Assembly: GCA_025667525.1 (NCBI GenBank)
Contig: CM046877.1
Span: 260,931,706-260,995,705 of the forward strand
Source: Glebionis coronaria
Lineage: Eukaryota > Streptophyta > Magnoliopsida > Asterales > Asteraceae
Length of the DNA stretch: 64,000 nucleotides
Direction: 5' to 3'
Numbering within the stretch: position 1 is the first letter of the stretch; each line of letters starts with the position of its first letter. Of the stretch, positions 48,322 through 61,433 are shown in pieces. The position numbers were made by a program, and so were the translations under genes. Below the pieces are notes generated by a model. The model did not search any database. It saw only the letters and a list, made by a program, of their open reading frames with translations, and had not been told where the DNA came from.

Positions 48322-51180
48322 TCTAACACCCCCACCAAACGCTATGCGCAGCGGAACTACAACATTTGGGTGCTAGGCAGTTATCATTACACACAAGCTA
48401 TTTCGAACGACGCAAAGAGACGTAGAAATTTAAACATTAATAAAAACAGGGTTAAAACATCATTGTCTACCGTTTCCCAAACCCCATAAAAGATACTAAA
48501 CAGAGTTGCGTTTAGGTCCCCACTGAATCTCAACCCAAAAGTACATTACTTGTTTCACACGACATAATATAAAATTTTTTTAGTGATCAAAAGGGAGGAA
48601 AAACAAAGTAGACCGCCAAGCCACAACAACTTCCATCCTCGCATGCTCCGATGCTATCAATCTTGGTTACCTGAAATACATGCTTAAAATCGTCAACACA
48701 AAGGTTGAGCGAATCTATAGGTTTATCAAATCATAGGTTGAACATAAGTATTAAAACCAATCATGACCATTCAATAGCATTGTCGTACTCACAATCTATT
48801 ATTCAAGGATATTATCTTTAGAAAAAAGCTAACAATTGTGTTTAAGCTCGTGACACTAATCCTTTAACTCAATCACCCGCGTACATAGACCGACATGATT
48901 TAAGTGAAACCAGTTCCCCTTCTAAAGGCATTAGTTGTAATTATACCTTATTTCTTATCACAAGTTATCCGTCCACAGAGGGTACTCAACGTCCTAGCTC
49001 TCGTCTCGGATAGGGTCGTCAACCCCATAGTACTATCAATTGTATAAGCGGCTATCTCCAACCCACACATGGGCAAGACAATAGTTAATAGTTCACGAAT
49101 TTAGGGACTTTTACAACTAGGTACTCAACACAATTCAAGGTAACATTCGGGTCCAACAATCATTCATGACTTATGTTCATTTTCATTTAAATAGCATGCA
49201 TCCCCCTCGCGGGTAAAAAAGTTTGAAATAAGTAAAGAGTGAGGCTATAGACTCACCTTGCGTAGTAGTAGTGGTTCTAGCGAAAACGTAACGAAAATAT
49301 CACCGACGATATGGTTGCCCCGGAAAATCTAACACGTGACCTAAAAATCAAAATACGAAAACAAAATAAATACTCCGTGTACATTATTGTACTAAACACA
49401 CGCATATGAAAACACTTAATGCTCATGAAAACTCACGCCAAAACTCATACATGTGATTATTACTAGACTCATACTATGTAATTAAAAATATTTAAAATTT
49501 TATAACTTTGCCGGTACTTACCAAAAGTACGAGCTGTTTTATAACACTTAAGCATTCCTATAAATTAAAAGAAAATTTGGAAAAATACCTTATAATCTGT
49601 AGAAAACCCATTTTAAATCCCATAAAAAGTTTTCACTTTTAAGACCCATTACTCATTACATCACTAGACGCAAACTTTTTTGACTGATTTTGCACTTCTA
49701 CATTGTAAGACTTGTTTGACTCATTTAAAAGACACCATTTGCTAATTTGACCATTAAGTCAAACAATAGACTAAAAAATGCAGGTTTTAAACCAAATAAT
49801 AACTTTAAATCATTTATAAAACTCTATCTATGGTCCCCGGGATTTGACCCAAAACCAAACATAATTTCGGATTATGTTGATTCTCATCTCCTGGTACACG
49901 AACTTTCAAAATAGCATAACTTTAGACTCGTTTGGTGTCGTAAGCTCTACCTTATACCAAAACGAAGCTAAGACAAAGCTCAACAACTACATCCAATGTT
50001 TATGACCTGTTTACAAAATTAAACCCACGAAAAAATGCCTAAACAATTTGCCTTAATTTTCCTACCTCAAAATCAATCCAACACTTGTTTCCAATCTATT
50101 CTAACATCATCTAGTCCTAGCCTAACCACTTATAACCATTCCCAAACACCCCAAATAGCTTATAACACTAAGAACATCAAATCCTCATGAAAACCCAAAT
50201 CCTAAATCACACATGCAATTAGTTTAACCCATTAAAAAACACCAAAAACATGATTCTAAACACAAACCCACAACACAATTCATCAAACACCAAGACCAAC
50301 CAAACACCCACGTTCCCGTGGGGTGTTGGTGACCAAAACACCCAAACCATTTCGTTTGTGGTTAATTTTATGGTTGATTATCCATTACCCAATCACCAAT
50401 TAAACATCCCACTAGTTTAATTACATCAAATCATAGTTTTAAAAAATCTTTGATTCTTGAAAATTTTTGTTAATGCATGTTGGATTTAATTACACCAAAA
50501 CACTTACAAATAAAAATGGAAGTGTGGTCTAAACTTGGATTTAATCAAAACAAGATGGAAATTTTTTTGTGGTGGTGGTGTTTGTGGAGGCCGACGGCCA
50601 AAAGAGAGAGGGGAGGGAGAAAAGAAAAAATTTTGAATGCATTTTTTGTGTGTTTTTAGTTTCTTCCTTTTTGTAAAGTTTTGAGGAACTTGTTTTGTCA
50701 AATGGGCTTTCTTTTGGCCTTATATTTAAACGACCATTTTAAAGAGCGGGAATCGACTCACTAGTCGGTTTTGGAAATTTACGGGAGTCAGGTTTCGTCC
50801 CGGCTACCTCAAAATACTTTTAAATGGTTCAAACGCACACAAAACAAATATATATATGGTTCCGACTCGACTTAATACGAACCAAAAATAAAATTCTCTA
50901 AAAATTGGGCATCCGTCGGGATCGTAGTCGTCGTCGTCTTTATTAAATCGTCAATCGTCAAGTTACGACCTTAAACATTGGTTTCAACTTAAACCGTCAA
51001 ATATATAATAAACAGAATCTCTTAAAAATTTCAAAAATATTCGTAAAATAGGATTAAATAAATGACGTTGGGCTCGGGGTATCACATCCTCAAGTGAGTC
51101 GCAACTTAAGAGAGATGCTCATACTGAACAGCTCTTGAGATAATAACTTAGCATCATACAGTACATTCACTGGAATCACA
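48322..51180 (-). repeat. 3' LTR of element 5
   Basis: 2,859 bp. The first 2.77 kb correspond to the element 3 LTR; a further 94 bp (51087-51180) extend it beyond the old boundary. Confidence 0.9.
51087..51180. repeat. 94-bp LTR extension, 3' LTR copy
   Basis: This lies between an internal TATCACA (old boundary, 51080-51086) and a terminal AATCACA. The same 94 bp follow the internal boundary at 58570-58663. Confidence 0.8.
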
Positions 51181-51200
51181 TCCTCCCCTCCTTAAGGGAG
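51181..51200 (-). other. Polypurine tract of element 5
   Basis: On the - strand ctcccttaaggaggggagga lies next to the extended LTR start. Confidence 0.8.
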
Positions 51201-51770
51201 CGACGTCCCGGCGCTCTCCTGTTCTTATACTCGCATTTCGTACTATGAGAAAGGTGAGGGTACTTATTCCTTAAGAGGTCTTCATGTTCCGATGTGGACT
51301 TCGGTTCACGTCTTGGGTTCCATCACACCTTGACAATGAGTATTATACCTTTCTTCAATCTCTTAACATCTCGATCCATGATCTCCACTTCAATTTCCCA
51401 AATTTTTCCTACGGTTATCAACACATCTCTTCTCACAGCTTCTCGCGGTTAACAAGTGATTCTTAATCTACACCATCTCTTCCGTAGTCTCTTGAATCAT
51501 TTCAAGTCCATTCAACTGACTTTCTCCTACTTCATTCCATCCGACTGGCGATCTATATTTTTATCAACATGATTCTTCAAATGCTACAGCTTCAAGACTG
51601 ACATGGTAAATGTCGTTGTCCAAAGGTACTACCAACGGCAAGTGTCGATCTTAACAACTACCCAAAATCAATCACACACGATCGGAGCATGTCTTCCAAC
51701 GTTCGAATCGTCCTTTCGTTTAGTCCATCAGTCTCATAAAAATAATTATTCATAAAATAAAATCGCACGT
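51201..51770 (-). pseudogene. Element 5 pol remnant
   Basis: The nucleotide sequence aligns with element 3 at 30815-30960 and 31325-31640 (chromodomain end and integrase C-terminal half), for example gagcgacgtcccggcgct and ttcaactgactttctcctac. Many shifts and an internal deletion leave no frame. Confidence 0.75.
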
Positions 51771-54700
51771 GTCGCACATAACACCATCGAAAACGTTCAG
51801 AATATACATGACGAAGTAATCAGTACTAGTCGTACAAAATCACCTTATCGCCATATTACGTACATACAAACCTATTTCGTCAAAAACGAATCCATCGATA
51901 CATGATCATTCGACGTATACATAACTCTCTCGAAAACATTACAATTCAATCAAACCCAAAAAGCCATTATCAAGCACATACAATCACATCACGGCATGTT
52001 TGCAAAATAGCCAAACCATACCAAGTAAAAAGTTCAATCAAGTTAACTCATGCTTGCTAATCAGCCAAGCCATGATAAAATAAGAATATTTGACATGATT
52101 TCGGATGAGTCCAGTCGAAAGAAAATTGCAAGTTTAAGAAGGTTCACAAGTTTACTAGCTATGGATGCATATCCAAAAATAAAGAAAAATACATACATAT
52201 GTCATCGCAGGGTGCTCACACACGGCTCCATACCCAAAAGATATTACAAGCACACCATCTCACTTTCGTCCCAAACATGGTCAATATCTCAATAAGCATC
52301 ATCGTTCACAGTTAAAAAAAATATATTACATGGCACGTGTTTTCCATGATCGGACGTCATTGGACAATGTCGTCTCAAGTTCTCACAACTTTCGATCATT
52401 CAACTAGATCACATACCACATAAATACATAAAAGGCAAGGGTTTACCACAAAAACATCAACTATGTCCATCTGTCGTTTAACCTTCGATGATCAAAGAAC
52501 ATCGAGTCAAGCAAAGAGGATTCCTCACTTGAATAAACGAAGACGACAATTGGAATTTTCTTCCAACTACCGATGCACAGTTGGTAAACTTCAACAGTTT
52601 ATCGCGTGTCGTTAAACATATCAAAAGAACGAGAAAAGAAAATAAATAAAGTACGATACATTTAATGTAGGAGAAGTCGTCGTCATTCCCCTCAGAGTTA
52701 CTCGAACTCGGAGTTTCTCTACTTCGGCAGTCTTCTATTTTTGTTAAAATTTCTTCTCAGTTTCGGTACGAGCCCCCTTGGTATTTCATCAACACTCCAA
52801 TGGCTCCGATGGAATTCACACGTTACTTACAATACATAGAAACATTTTTCCAAAATTACTCGGTCAAGGTGACTTACTAAGTCAACGCAAAACGAAAGAA
52901 AATATTTCAAGGAAATACAAGAAAATTTGAAAATTTTCTTTAGGAATCAAAGAGAATACGATTACTTGCGTAGGGATCCACCATTTTAAAAGCGTTCCCA
53001 TCCAAACATTTATCAAAACATTACAAGTTTAAAGATGACCAATACTTGACACGATAGTGCTCTTCCTAAACTATGAATAATTAGCTAGATCATGCATACT
53101 TGAGGACCAAGAAACGACAATCAACAAAACAGGACTCTTCCCGAATTATGGATAGTTAGCTAAGCTGTGCATAATTGAGGATCGAGTGACGACACAAACA
53201 TTATTATTACATACCAAATATGACTACGAAAGTTTTCGACCTAATCTTCAGAATAATCAAATTATTTGAAATGAAATTTGAAAGGGTAATATATTATTAC
53301 CATCGTTTCAAGAAATACATCAAACATTTTTCTTCTACTTTGGAAACATACTTTTGCTTTGCCTTTTTATGAGGAAAATAAGTAAATGATTAAATAAATA
53401 AATCGACATAATTTATATTTGGTTAAACGAAGCATTTGACACACTCATACATATTTTCAAAATAGACTGTTCCCCAAATAACGGTAAGGTTGTTCAAGAT
53501 TAAAGATCATTGCAAGCACAACAAGTAATAAAATCAACAATCAATGAGACCAAAAGAGGTAAACGAGCAATATAATTGCCAACCGAAATTAACTACATTA
53601 GAAATGAAAATATTTCAAAGTCATGACAAGAGTTTTGAGAAAACAACAACAATCCATAGATTCATAGAGGGGACATCGAACATCATCACAAGCGTCCAAA
53701 AATAGAACAACGATCATAATTCCCATCATCTCGAGTTACACGCACGTTCCACCAAATTAGGTTCCATAATTAAACGGAGAAAAGAAAATCAGAGGGTCCA
53801 ATAAGAGGACAAAATACACCGGGTAACATACCCTTATTAACATGTACTAGCGAAGTAGCAATTCAAAATAAATAATGGTCTCATACCATTGACAATATTA
53901 AAACAAAAAATCATAAGACTACCTAAGTTCAGATATAGACTCGCAAAACCAAAGAAGGGATGTCGTACGATCGAACCATCGTGACTCAAAACATTTGATA
54001 TACATCTTTATAAAATAATATACAAGTATGCGTGTGTTGGGTAATCCATCTTCATATTCTTATTAATGTTACCTTGTACATTGTAAAAGCGAACATTTGC
54101 ATATTTTTAATTTGGGTTACACCATTAAAGAATTTATACCTTTCATTTTTCAATATTTATAAAGTTTTTATTTCTAGAAAAATATTACAACCTCAAGAAA
54201 ATTTACTAACATTAGTTGATTCGGTGACTCGGTAATTATAATTGGTAAGATCATTAGTTTTGAAAGTCTCGATACTTATGTCATAATCTCATTAATATTC
54301 ATGTCTTAAGTATCAAAAATGTACATAGTAGGAATTATCAAAGTTTTACGTTATTATTATTACGACTTATCTTATTACGTATATACAAGTATCCAACATG
54401 ACTCAAACTAGTCCAATTAACTCTTAAAAATCAACCATTGGATTTTTATTGTACATAAGTCTTCCTTAGAATTGGTATGCTATATTTTATTCACGTGACT
54501 CGAGTCAGGCGTTAAGGGTGTTTCACGTAGTATTATCTTGGATAAATTTTTGATTTTAGTCGGGACTTGAATCTCGATAATAACAGAATAAATAATCAAA
54601 ATGCTTAATTCAATAATTCTTAAATGCAGAAAATTCGAATTTTAAATCTTTAGCCAATTTATCAAGTGATTTTTTTAACATTAATACATCTCGTAGCAGA

Positions 54701-55619
54701 ATAAAATAACATTCCATCAACATTTAATAATTCGTTTCAAGCGTTAGAATTTCTCACTTAAGTTGTATGTTTTGATTTTATCCCAGTTTATTCACTACAA
54801 GGAGTTATGAGTTCCATTTTATACCAATGCATATAACATGACCTTATGTTTAAGATAAAACCAGTTTTACAAAGTCTCTAGCTCCAAAATACGTGGTCAA
54901 TTGTTTTTTGTTTTTTTACTCATTTTCTGTATTAAAAGATACGCCAAAAGTTTACCATAATGACCCAAAATTAATTCATATCAAATCCAAAGTTGCATAT
55001 ACTCGATAGTCATATCATAAATTTTATTAATAACTCCTTTCTGAAATTAAATTAAGCAAATTCTTGACAGTTCCATCACAAGCTTTTAGTATCAAATTAT
55101 TAATATATGAAAACAAGGGTTTTACGAGTAATAATAATTACTTATTATGATCTACCAACCAAGGTTAAAAGAAAAATAATTTCACTTTGTCCATTTATTC
55201 TCTACACATATTTTACTGGTTACAAGACACATCATAAGTCATTTTTATCCAAAAGTTTCATTCACCAAATATTAAATACATAAAACACTTTATGTTTAAA
55301 TCATTCAGTTAACAAAATTCAATGCTTATTTAACTCGCACAAATGCCGGACCTCGTCATGTATAATATCGAATTCAAAATAATGAAACAACAAAACAGAA
55401 TGAAATAAACGAAGCGAGAATACGTATGTCAACCAAGTATTGTTATCGGCCTCGGATGAGTCTCGAAATCGTACCCTACAAAATTAACACAAACCAACCA
55501 AACTTCAAGCTATCACGCTTGATCGCAACGCTAGTCTATCCTTAAAACGCATATTTAAATTCAAGTAGGATGATATCAGTTTTGAGGGATACATCTAAAT
55601 TATAAAGTACTACTAAAAG
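51771..55619. other. Non-coding interior of element 5 of unknown origin
   Basis: 3.85 kb of AT-rich sequence with no frame above 81 codons and no retrotransposon domain recognised on either strand. A diverged direct duplication of about 70 bp is at about 53062-53125 and 53147-53210 (ttagcta...gaggac blocks). It could be captured genomic DNA or fully decayed gag-pol. Confidence 0.5.
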
Positions 55620-55726
55620 AAATCTTACCGGAGCCATGCAGGATAGTTGTGTGCTTGGACAATTTCTTACGACATCAAAAGTTATAGTTTAGGGTTTTAC
55701 AAAATGACCTAGTTCTCTATAACTCA

Positions 55727-55740
55727 TAGCCTAATACCAA
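55727..55740 (-). other. Primer-binding site of element 5 (degenerate)
   Basis: On the - strand TTGGTATTAGGCTA differs from the iMet complement at a few sites but is in the expected place, and the flanks match element 3. Confidence 0.65.
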
Positions 55741-55742
55741 TC

Positions 55743-58663
55743 TCTAACACCCCCACCAAATGCTATGCGCAGCGGAACTACAACATTTGGGTGCTAGGCA
55801 GTTATCATTACACACAAGCTATTTCGAACGACTCAAAGAGACGTAGAAATTTAAACATTAATTAAAACAGGGTTAAAACCTAATTAAAACATGGTTAAAA
55901 CATTATTGTCTACCGTTTCCCAAACCCCATAAAAGATACAAAACAGAGTTGCGTTTAGGTCCCCACTGAATCTCAACCCAAAAGTACATTACTTGTTTCA
56001 CACGACATAATATAAAAAAATTTAAGTGATAAAAAGGGAGGAAAAACAAAGTATACCGCCAAGCCACAACAACTTCCATCCTCGCATGCCCCGCTGCTAT
56101 CAATCTTGGTTACCTGAAACACATGCTTAAAATCGTCAACACAAAGGTTGAGCGAATCTATAGGTTTATCAAATCATAGGTTGAACATAAGTATTAAAAC
56201 CATCATGACCATTCAATAGCATTGTCGTACTCACAATCTATTATTCAAGGATATTTTCTTTAGCAAAAAGCTAATAATTGTGTTTAAGCTCGTGACACTA
56301 ATCCATTAACTCAATCACCCGCGTACATAGACCGGAATGATTTAAGTGAAACCAGTGCCCCTTCTAAAGGCATTAGTTGTAATTATACCTTATTTCTTAT
56401 CACAAGTTATCCGTCCGCAGAGGGTACTCAACGTACTAGCTCTCGTCTCGGATAGGGTCGTCAACCCCATAGTACTATCAATTGTATAAGCGGCTATCTC
56501 CAACCCACACAAGGGCAAGACAATAGTTAATAGTTCACGAATTTAGAGACTTTTACAACTAGGTAATCAACACAATTCAAGGCAACATTCGGGTCCAACA
56601 ATCATTCATGACTTATGTTCATTTTCATTTAAATAGCATGCATCCCCTCGCAGGTAAAAACTTTTGAAATAAGTAAAGAGCGAGGCTATAGAATCACCTT
56701 GCGTAGTAGTAGTGGTTCTAGCGAAGACGTAACGAAAATATCACCGACGATGTGGTTGCCCCGAAAAATCTAACACGTGACCTAAAAATCAAAATACAAA
56801 AACCAAATCAATACTCTGTGTACATTATTGTACTAAACACACGCATATGAAAACACTTAATGCTCATGAAAACTCACGCCAAAACTCATACATGTGATTA
56901 TTACTAGACTCATACTATCTATCCATGTAATTAAAAATATTTCAAATTTTATAACTTTGCCGGTACTTACCAAAAGTACGGGCTGTTTACTAACACTTAA
57001 GCATTCCTATAAATTACAAGAAAATTTGGAAAAATACCTTATAACCTATAGAAAACCCATTTTAAATCCCATAAAAAGTTTTCACTTTTAAGACCCATTA
57101 CTCATTACATCACCAGATGCAAACTTTTTGGACTGATTTGGCACTTCTACATTGTAAGACTTGTTTGAATCATTTAAAAGACACCATTTGCTAATTTGAC
57201 CATTAAGTCTAAAAATAGACTCAAAAATGCAGGTTTGAAACCAAAGAATAACTTTCAAACATTTATAAAACTCTATCTATGGTCCCCGAGATTTGACCAA
57301 AAAACAAACATAATTTCGGATTATGTTGATTCTCATCTCCCGGTACAGGAACTTACAAAATAGCATAACTTTTGACTCGTTTGGAGTCGTAAGCTCTACC
57401 TTATACCAAAACGAAGCTAAGACAAATCTATACAACGACATACTATGTTTATGACATGTTTACAAAACTAAACCCATGAAAAAGATGCCTAAACAATGTG
57501 CCTAAATTTTCCTACCTCAAAATCAATCCAACACTTGTTTCCAATCTATTCTAACATCATCTAGTCCTAGCCTAACCACTTATAACCATTCCCAAACACC
57601 CCAAACAGCTTATAACACTTAGAACATCAAATCCTCATGAAAACCCAAATCCTAAATCACACATGCAATTAGTTTAACCCATTTAAAAACACCAAAAACA
57701 TGATTCTAAACACAAACCCACAACACAATTCATCAAGACCAACCAAACACCCCCATTCCCGTGGGGTGTTGGTGACCAAAACACCCAAACCATTTCGTTT
57801 GTGGTTAATTCTATGGTTGATTATCCATTACCCAGTCATAATTTAAACATCCCACTAGTTTAATTACATCAAATCATAGTTTTGAAAAATATTTGATTCT
57901 TGAAAATTTTGGTTAATGCATGTTCGATTTAATTACACCAAAACACTTACATATAAAAATGGAAGTATGGTCTAAACTTGGATTTAATCAAAACAAGATG
58001 TAAATTTTTTTGTTGTGGTGGTGTTTGTGGAGGCCGACGGCCAAAACATAGAGGGGAGGGAGAAAATAAAATTTTTTTGAACGAATTTTGTGTGTGTGAT
58101 TTTAGTTTGTTCCTTTTTGTAAAGTTTTGAGGGACTTTTTTTGTCAAATGAGATTTCTTTTGGCCTTATATTTAAACGACCATTTTAAAGAGCGGGAATC
58201 TACTCACTAGTCGGTTTTGGAAATTTACGGGAGTCGGGTTTCGACCCGGCTACCACAAAATACATTTAAATGGTTCAAACGCACACAAAACGAATATACA
58301 TATGGTTCCGACTCGACTTAATATGAACCAAAAATAAAATTCTCGAAAAATTATAATATCATCAAAATGATAATAAAACATAAAGATTGGGCATCCGTCG
58401 GGATCTTAGTCGTCGTCTTCTTTCTTAAATCGTCAATCTTCAAGATTACGACCTTAAACATTTGTTTCAACTTAAACCGTCAAATATATAATAAACGGAA
58501 TTTCTTCAAAATTTCAAAAATATTCGTAAAATAGGATTAAATAAATGATGTTGGGCTCGGGGTATCACATCCTCAAGTGAGTCGCAACTTAAGAGAGATG
58601 CTCATACTGAACAGCTCTTTAGATAATAACTTAGCATCATACGACACATTCACTGGTATCACA
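55743..58663 (-). repeat. 5' LTR of element 5
   Basis: 2,921 bp, matching 48322-51180 apart from small indels, including a roughly 23-bp duplication near 55880. It ends with the 94-bp extension (58570-58663). Confidence 0.9.
58570..58663. repeat. 94-bp LTR extension, 5' LTR copy
   Basis: This is the same segment as 51087-51180, here followed directly by the AAGCT duplication, which proves it belongs to the element and not the host. Confidence 0.85.
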
Positions 58664-58668
58664 AAGCT
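58664..58668. repeat. Target-site duplication AAGCT, right copy (element 5)
   Basis: Identical to 48317-48321; the copia gag reading continues on the far side. Confidence 0.9.
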
Positions 58669-60443
58669 TGCCAAGGATGTTGCTCATACGAATGTGGTTA
58701 ATAATAAGTTTATAGAAACTAATGCCAAATTGACCACTGAGCTTGCAGGATATAAGGAACGGGAGAAAAATTTTGAGATTCATCATGCTAAAATCAAAGA
58801 ACTCGAACAAGCTCATGCTACACCGGTTTATCAAGAAAAATGCACCACTAGAAATTAAATGCCTTACATTTATGTAGTGCTAAAAAGATAACGAATTGAA
58901 TGATGAAATCACCTCTCTTAATAAACAGCTTTTAAATGAACAATCTATTATTTATGATCTAAAAGAAGAAAGAAAAAAGATGAAACATGAGTTGAAAATT
59001 CGGGAAGATGGTCTTCTTGAGGATTTTTGCAACGCTCGGGATAGGATTAGGGAATTAGACAACCTTTTGGTAAAACGTGGTCGGTCTATGCGGACGATAA
59101 ACATGCTCGCACCAAAAGTGAATGAGATTAATTACACCCGTGACAAATTGGCTTTAGGTTGTCCTTGCCTACCAATCTCGAATATCTTAAGCATGCTTAG
59201 AACACCCAACAAAGTTTATATAATGGTAATGTGTTACTTGATAAACATGATCCTCCTAGTGTGCATGATTTTGAGGAAACTACTGAACTTGCTGTAAAGA
59301 CTCGTTTAAAAATGCAAAAGCTTAATAAAGAAGTCACACCCGTTTATTATCCGAAAATTAATCCTCCAACAACTTTTGTTCGATCTAAAACGAATACTAA
59401 AATGCTTTTAATACCGAGTGAGGACTTGTCGGATTACCCACCTAAACCGAGTGTTGCACGAAGGTATCTAAACGAGCTCAAAGATAATTTTTCATTCTTA
59501 AACGTGTTGTTAATTCCAAAATTACCGGAGGAAACTTTACTTCACCCGTTCAGATTGAAGTTTACAAAATTCTTCACAACGAGATAAATCCGATTATTAA
59601 TCAAGTTGATGCTAGGATAAGCAATCTGGAACACGCTTTTCTAAAAGAACTAGCCAACTTGTTGAAGACTTTAAATCTTTGGCGAAGGAGGCTGATGAAT
59701 CTATTGATAGAATTAAAATTTTGGAAAGCGATCTTGACCATCTCTCAAAAGCAAGTGATAGTGGTGATTGTGTTGATAGTAACTCCGTTGCGGTAAACAT
59801 CTCTGTGTCGGAAAATGAAACCCTCCAAGATGAGCTAGATCGTACGAAAGAGAATTTGGAGTCTTATGTCATTACAAAGGATAACGAATTCACCGATCTT
59901 TGGAATAAATATGTCCAAAAGTGTGATGAATGTAAGGATGACAAACTTTCATATGATAAAGCTTCCAATGACATGCAACAAACAATCGAACGCTTGCAAG
60001 CTTAGTTAGGCGGGGAACGTCGTGAAATTGAGATTTCAACAAACGTTGCTCAAAAAGAGCTTACGATTCTTCAACACCGATGTGGTTTCCTTCAACAACA
60101 TTGTCACACTCTTGAACTTGCGTAGCAAAACAAAGTTGGAAAATTTCCAAATGATGGTAATTTACAAGTAAAACTCTCTGAATCATTTCACGAACTGAAT
60201 GAAAAGGGTATGGAAATTACTGATCTGAAAGCGCAGTTGCAAGAAAAGTCCATCACGATAGCTGAGTTGTAGAAACTTGTTGGAAAGATGGGTGGAAAAA
60301 CTGTGGAAATCAAGGTTTTAAAATCAGTTATTAGACAACCCAATGCATACCGTTCCAAAGCCATCTATCTTAGGAAAACCACCTTCTCATGTATCTAGGT
60401 TACCTCCTAATACCAATGTGCAACCTGTTGGGTCAGCATTTAC
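58669..60443 (+). pseudogene. Copia element 4 gag, second fragment
   Basis: Coding similarity resumes exactly after element 5. Fragments in shifting frames: LTTELAGYKEREKNFEI (58720-58780), NDEITSLNKQL (from 58899), GNVLLDKHDPPS-type (59225), then FVRSKTNTK (59387), LAKEADESIDRIKILE-type (59680), and GKPPSHVSRLPPN near 60380. At least four frameshifts and several stops separate them. Long helical, charged stretches predict coiled coils. No copia pol follows: the element is cut off near 60443 by another LTR. Confidence 0.78.
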
Positions 60444-61335
60444 TGACCCTGAAGCAACTCTAGGATTTGAATATAAAATCTCCCTAAGTGTTTCATGCTC
60501 AGCAGTAAGGTCAGTCTGTTGAAGGATGACCAGAGGAATAAAGTTCCTACTGAAGACTTTGAAGCTGAAGGATGTTCAACAAACCCCTCCCAGTTAACTT
60601 AAAAGACTAAAGAGTTTTTGCTTCAAATACTAGGTGGTCTAGTTGCTGAATAACAAGAACTAAAGAAGGGCTTTCAGTTCAGTTTGGTTTAACAATACCA
60701 AATTAAATGATGTTGATCTCCTCTAGGATACTGAAGATACTTCAATATTTTGATGGTTTACGTTAGGCGGGAAAAGATAACTTTAAGTCATAGTAGGTTG
60801 CTTGTATAGTTGGGTATAAGTACAACCGTTATCTTTTCAAGAATAGTTTATTATGTACTTTGTACTGTTAATCCAGCATGGGCATCAACCACCTACTGGA
60901 TAAACTTATGCACGGGAACATGCAAAATGCAAACCCAAATTCTCACTGCCTATAAAAGGACTGTACATTGAAAGAGAAAGGGTTAACCAGTACAAGGGTA
61001 TAAACTCTGTAAAACTTTTCTCTCTTGATACCAACTAAACCATATAGCCAAGAAGCATATGAACGTTTAAATTGGAGCTTACACTTTAACTTTGGTTATT
61101 CGTTTAAGTAGAGGAGATCATAACCCATTGTCATTCAACCACTTTGTTATTCCGCAAACAAAGTGGGTTATAGATTCTTTATTTGATTCTAATAAAAGTC
61201 TATACGTTGAAAAGTTATTGGTATTGTTTTTTTAATTATTCATAGTTCTTATCTATTGTTAAAACAACACACTTGAGTCTTGGTAAAGAGTTATTACTTA
61301 AGGTTGATAAGTAATAACGATTTACAAGGGACCAA
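60444..61335 (+). repeat. 5' LTR of another copia element (start uncertain)
   Basis: The right end GGGACCA lies 5 nt before an iMet primer site. A TATA box (TATAAAAGG) is at 60951, followed by a leader that ends near the primer site. The start at TGACCC (60444) is a guess based on where copia gag similarity stops and on weak TGACCCT/AGGGACCA end symmetry. The internal part is cut at 61433. Confidence 0.45.
60951..60959 (+). promoter_or_regulatory. TATA box in the copia LTR
   Basis: TATAAAAGG is about 385 bp upstream of the LTR end, in a typical copia U3 position. Confidence 0.55.
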
Positions 61336-61340
61336 CTAGT

Positions 61341-61351
61341 GGTATCAGAGT
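61341..61351 (+). other. Primer-binding site, iMet type
   Basis: TGGTATCAGAG follows the LTR. An ATGGCTCAAG that could be a gag start occurs at about 61419, then the reading is cut by the next LTR. Confidence 0.7.
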
Positions 61352-61433
61352 AGTTTGATTAGCTAAACTCTTATTTTATTAAACTACTCATTTAAAAGTT
61401 TCAAATAAAGATCCAAAAATGGCTCAAGTTATA

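Larger units (their letters stand above)
48322..58663 (-). mobile_element. Element 5: non-autonomous relative of element 3, - strand
   Basis: The 10,342-bp element has LTRs 48322-51180 and 55743-58663 and perfect AAGCT duplications. Both ends of its 4.56-kb internal region match element 3: the pol end at 51190-51730 and the leader at 55620-55742. The middle 3.9 kb shows no gag-pol I can recognise. It needed enzymes from another element, plausibly an element 3 type. LTR divergence is about 2% by eye. Confidence 0.9.
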
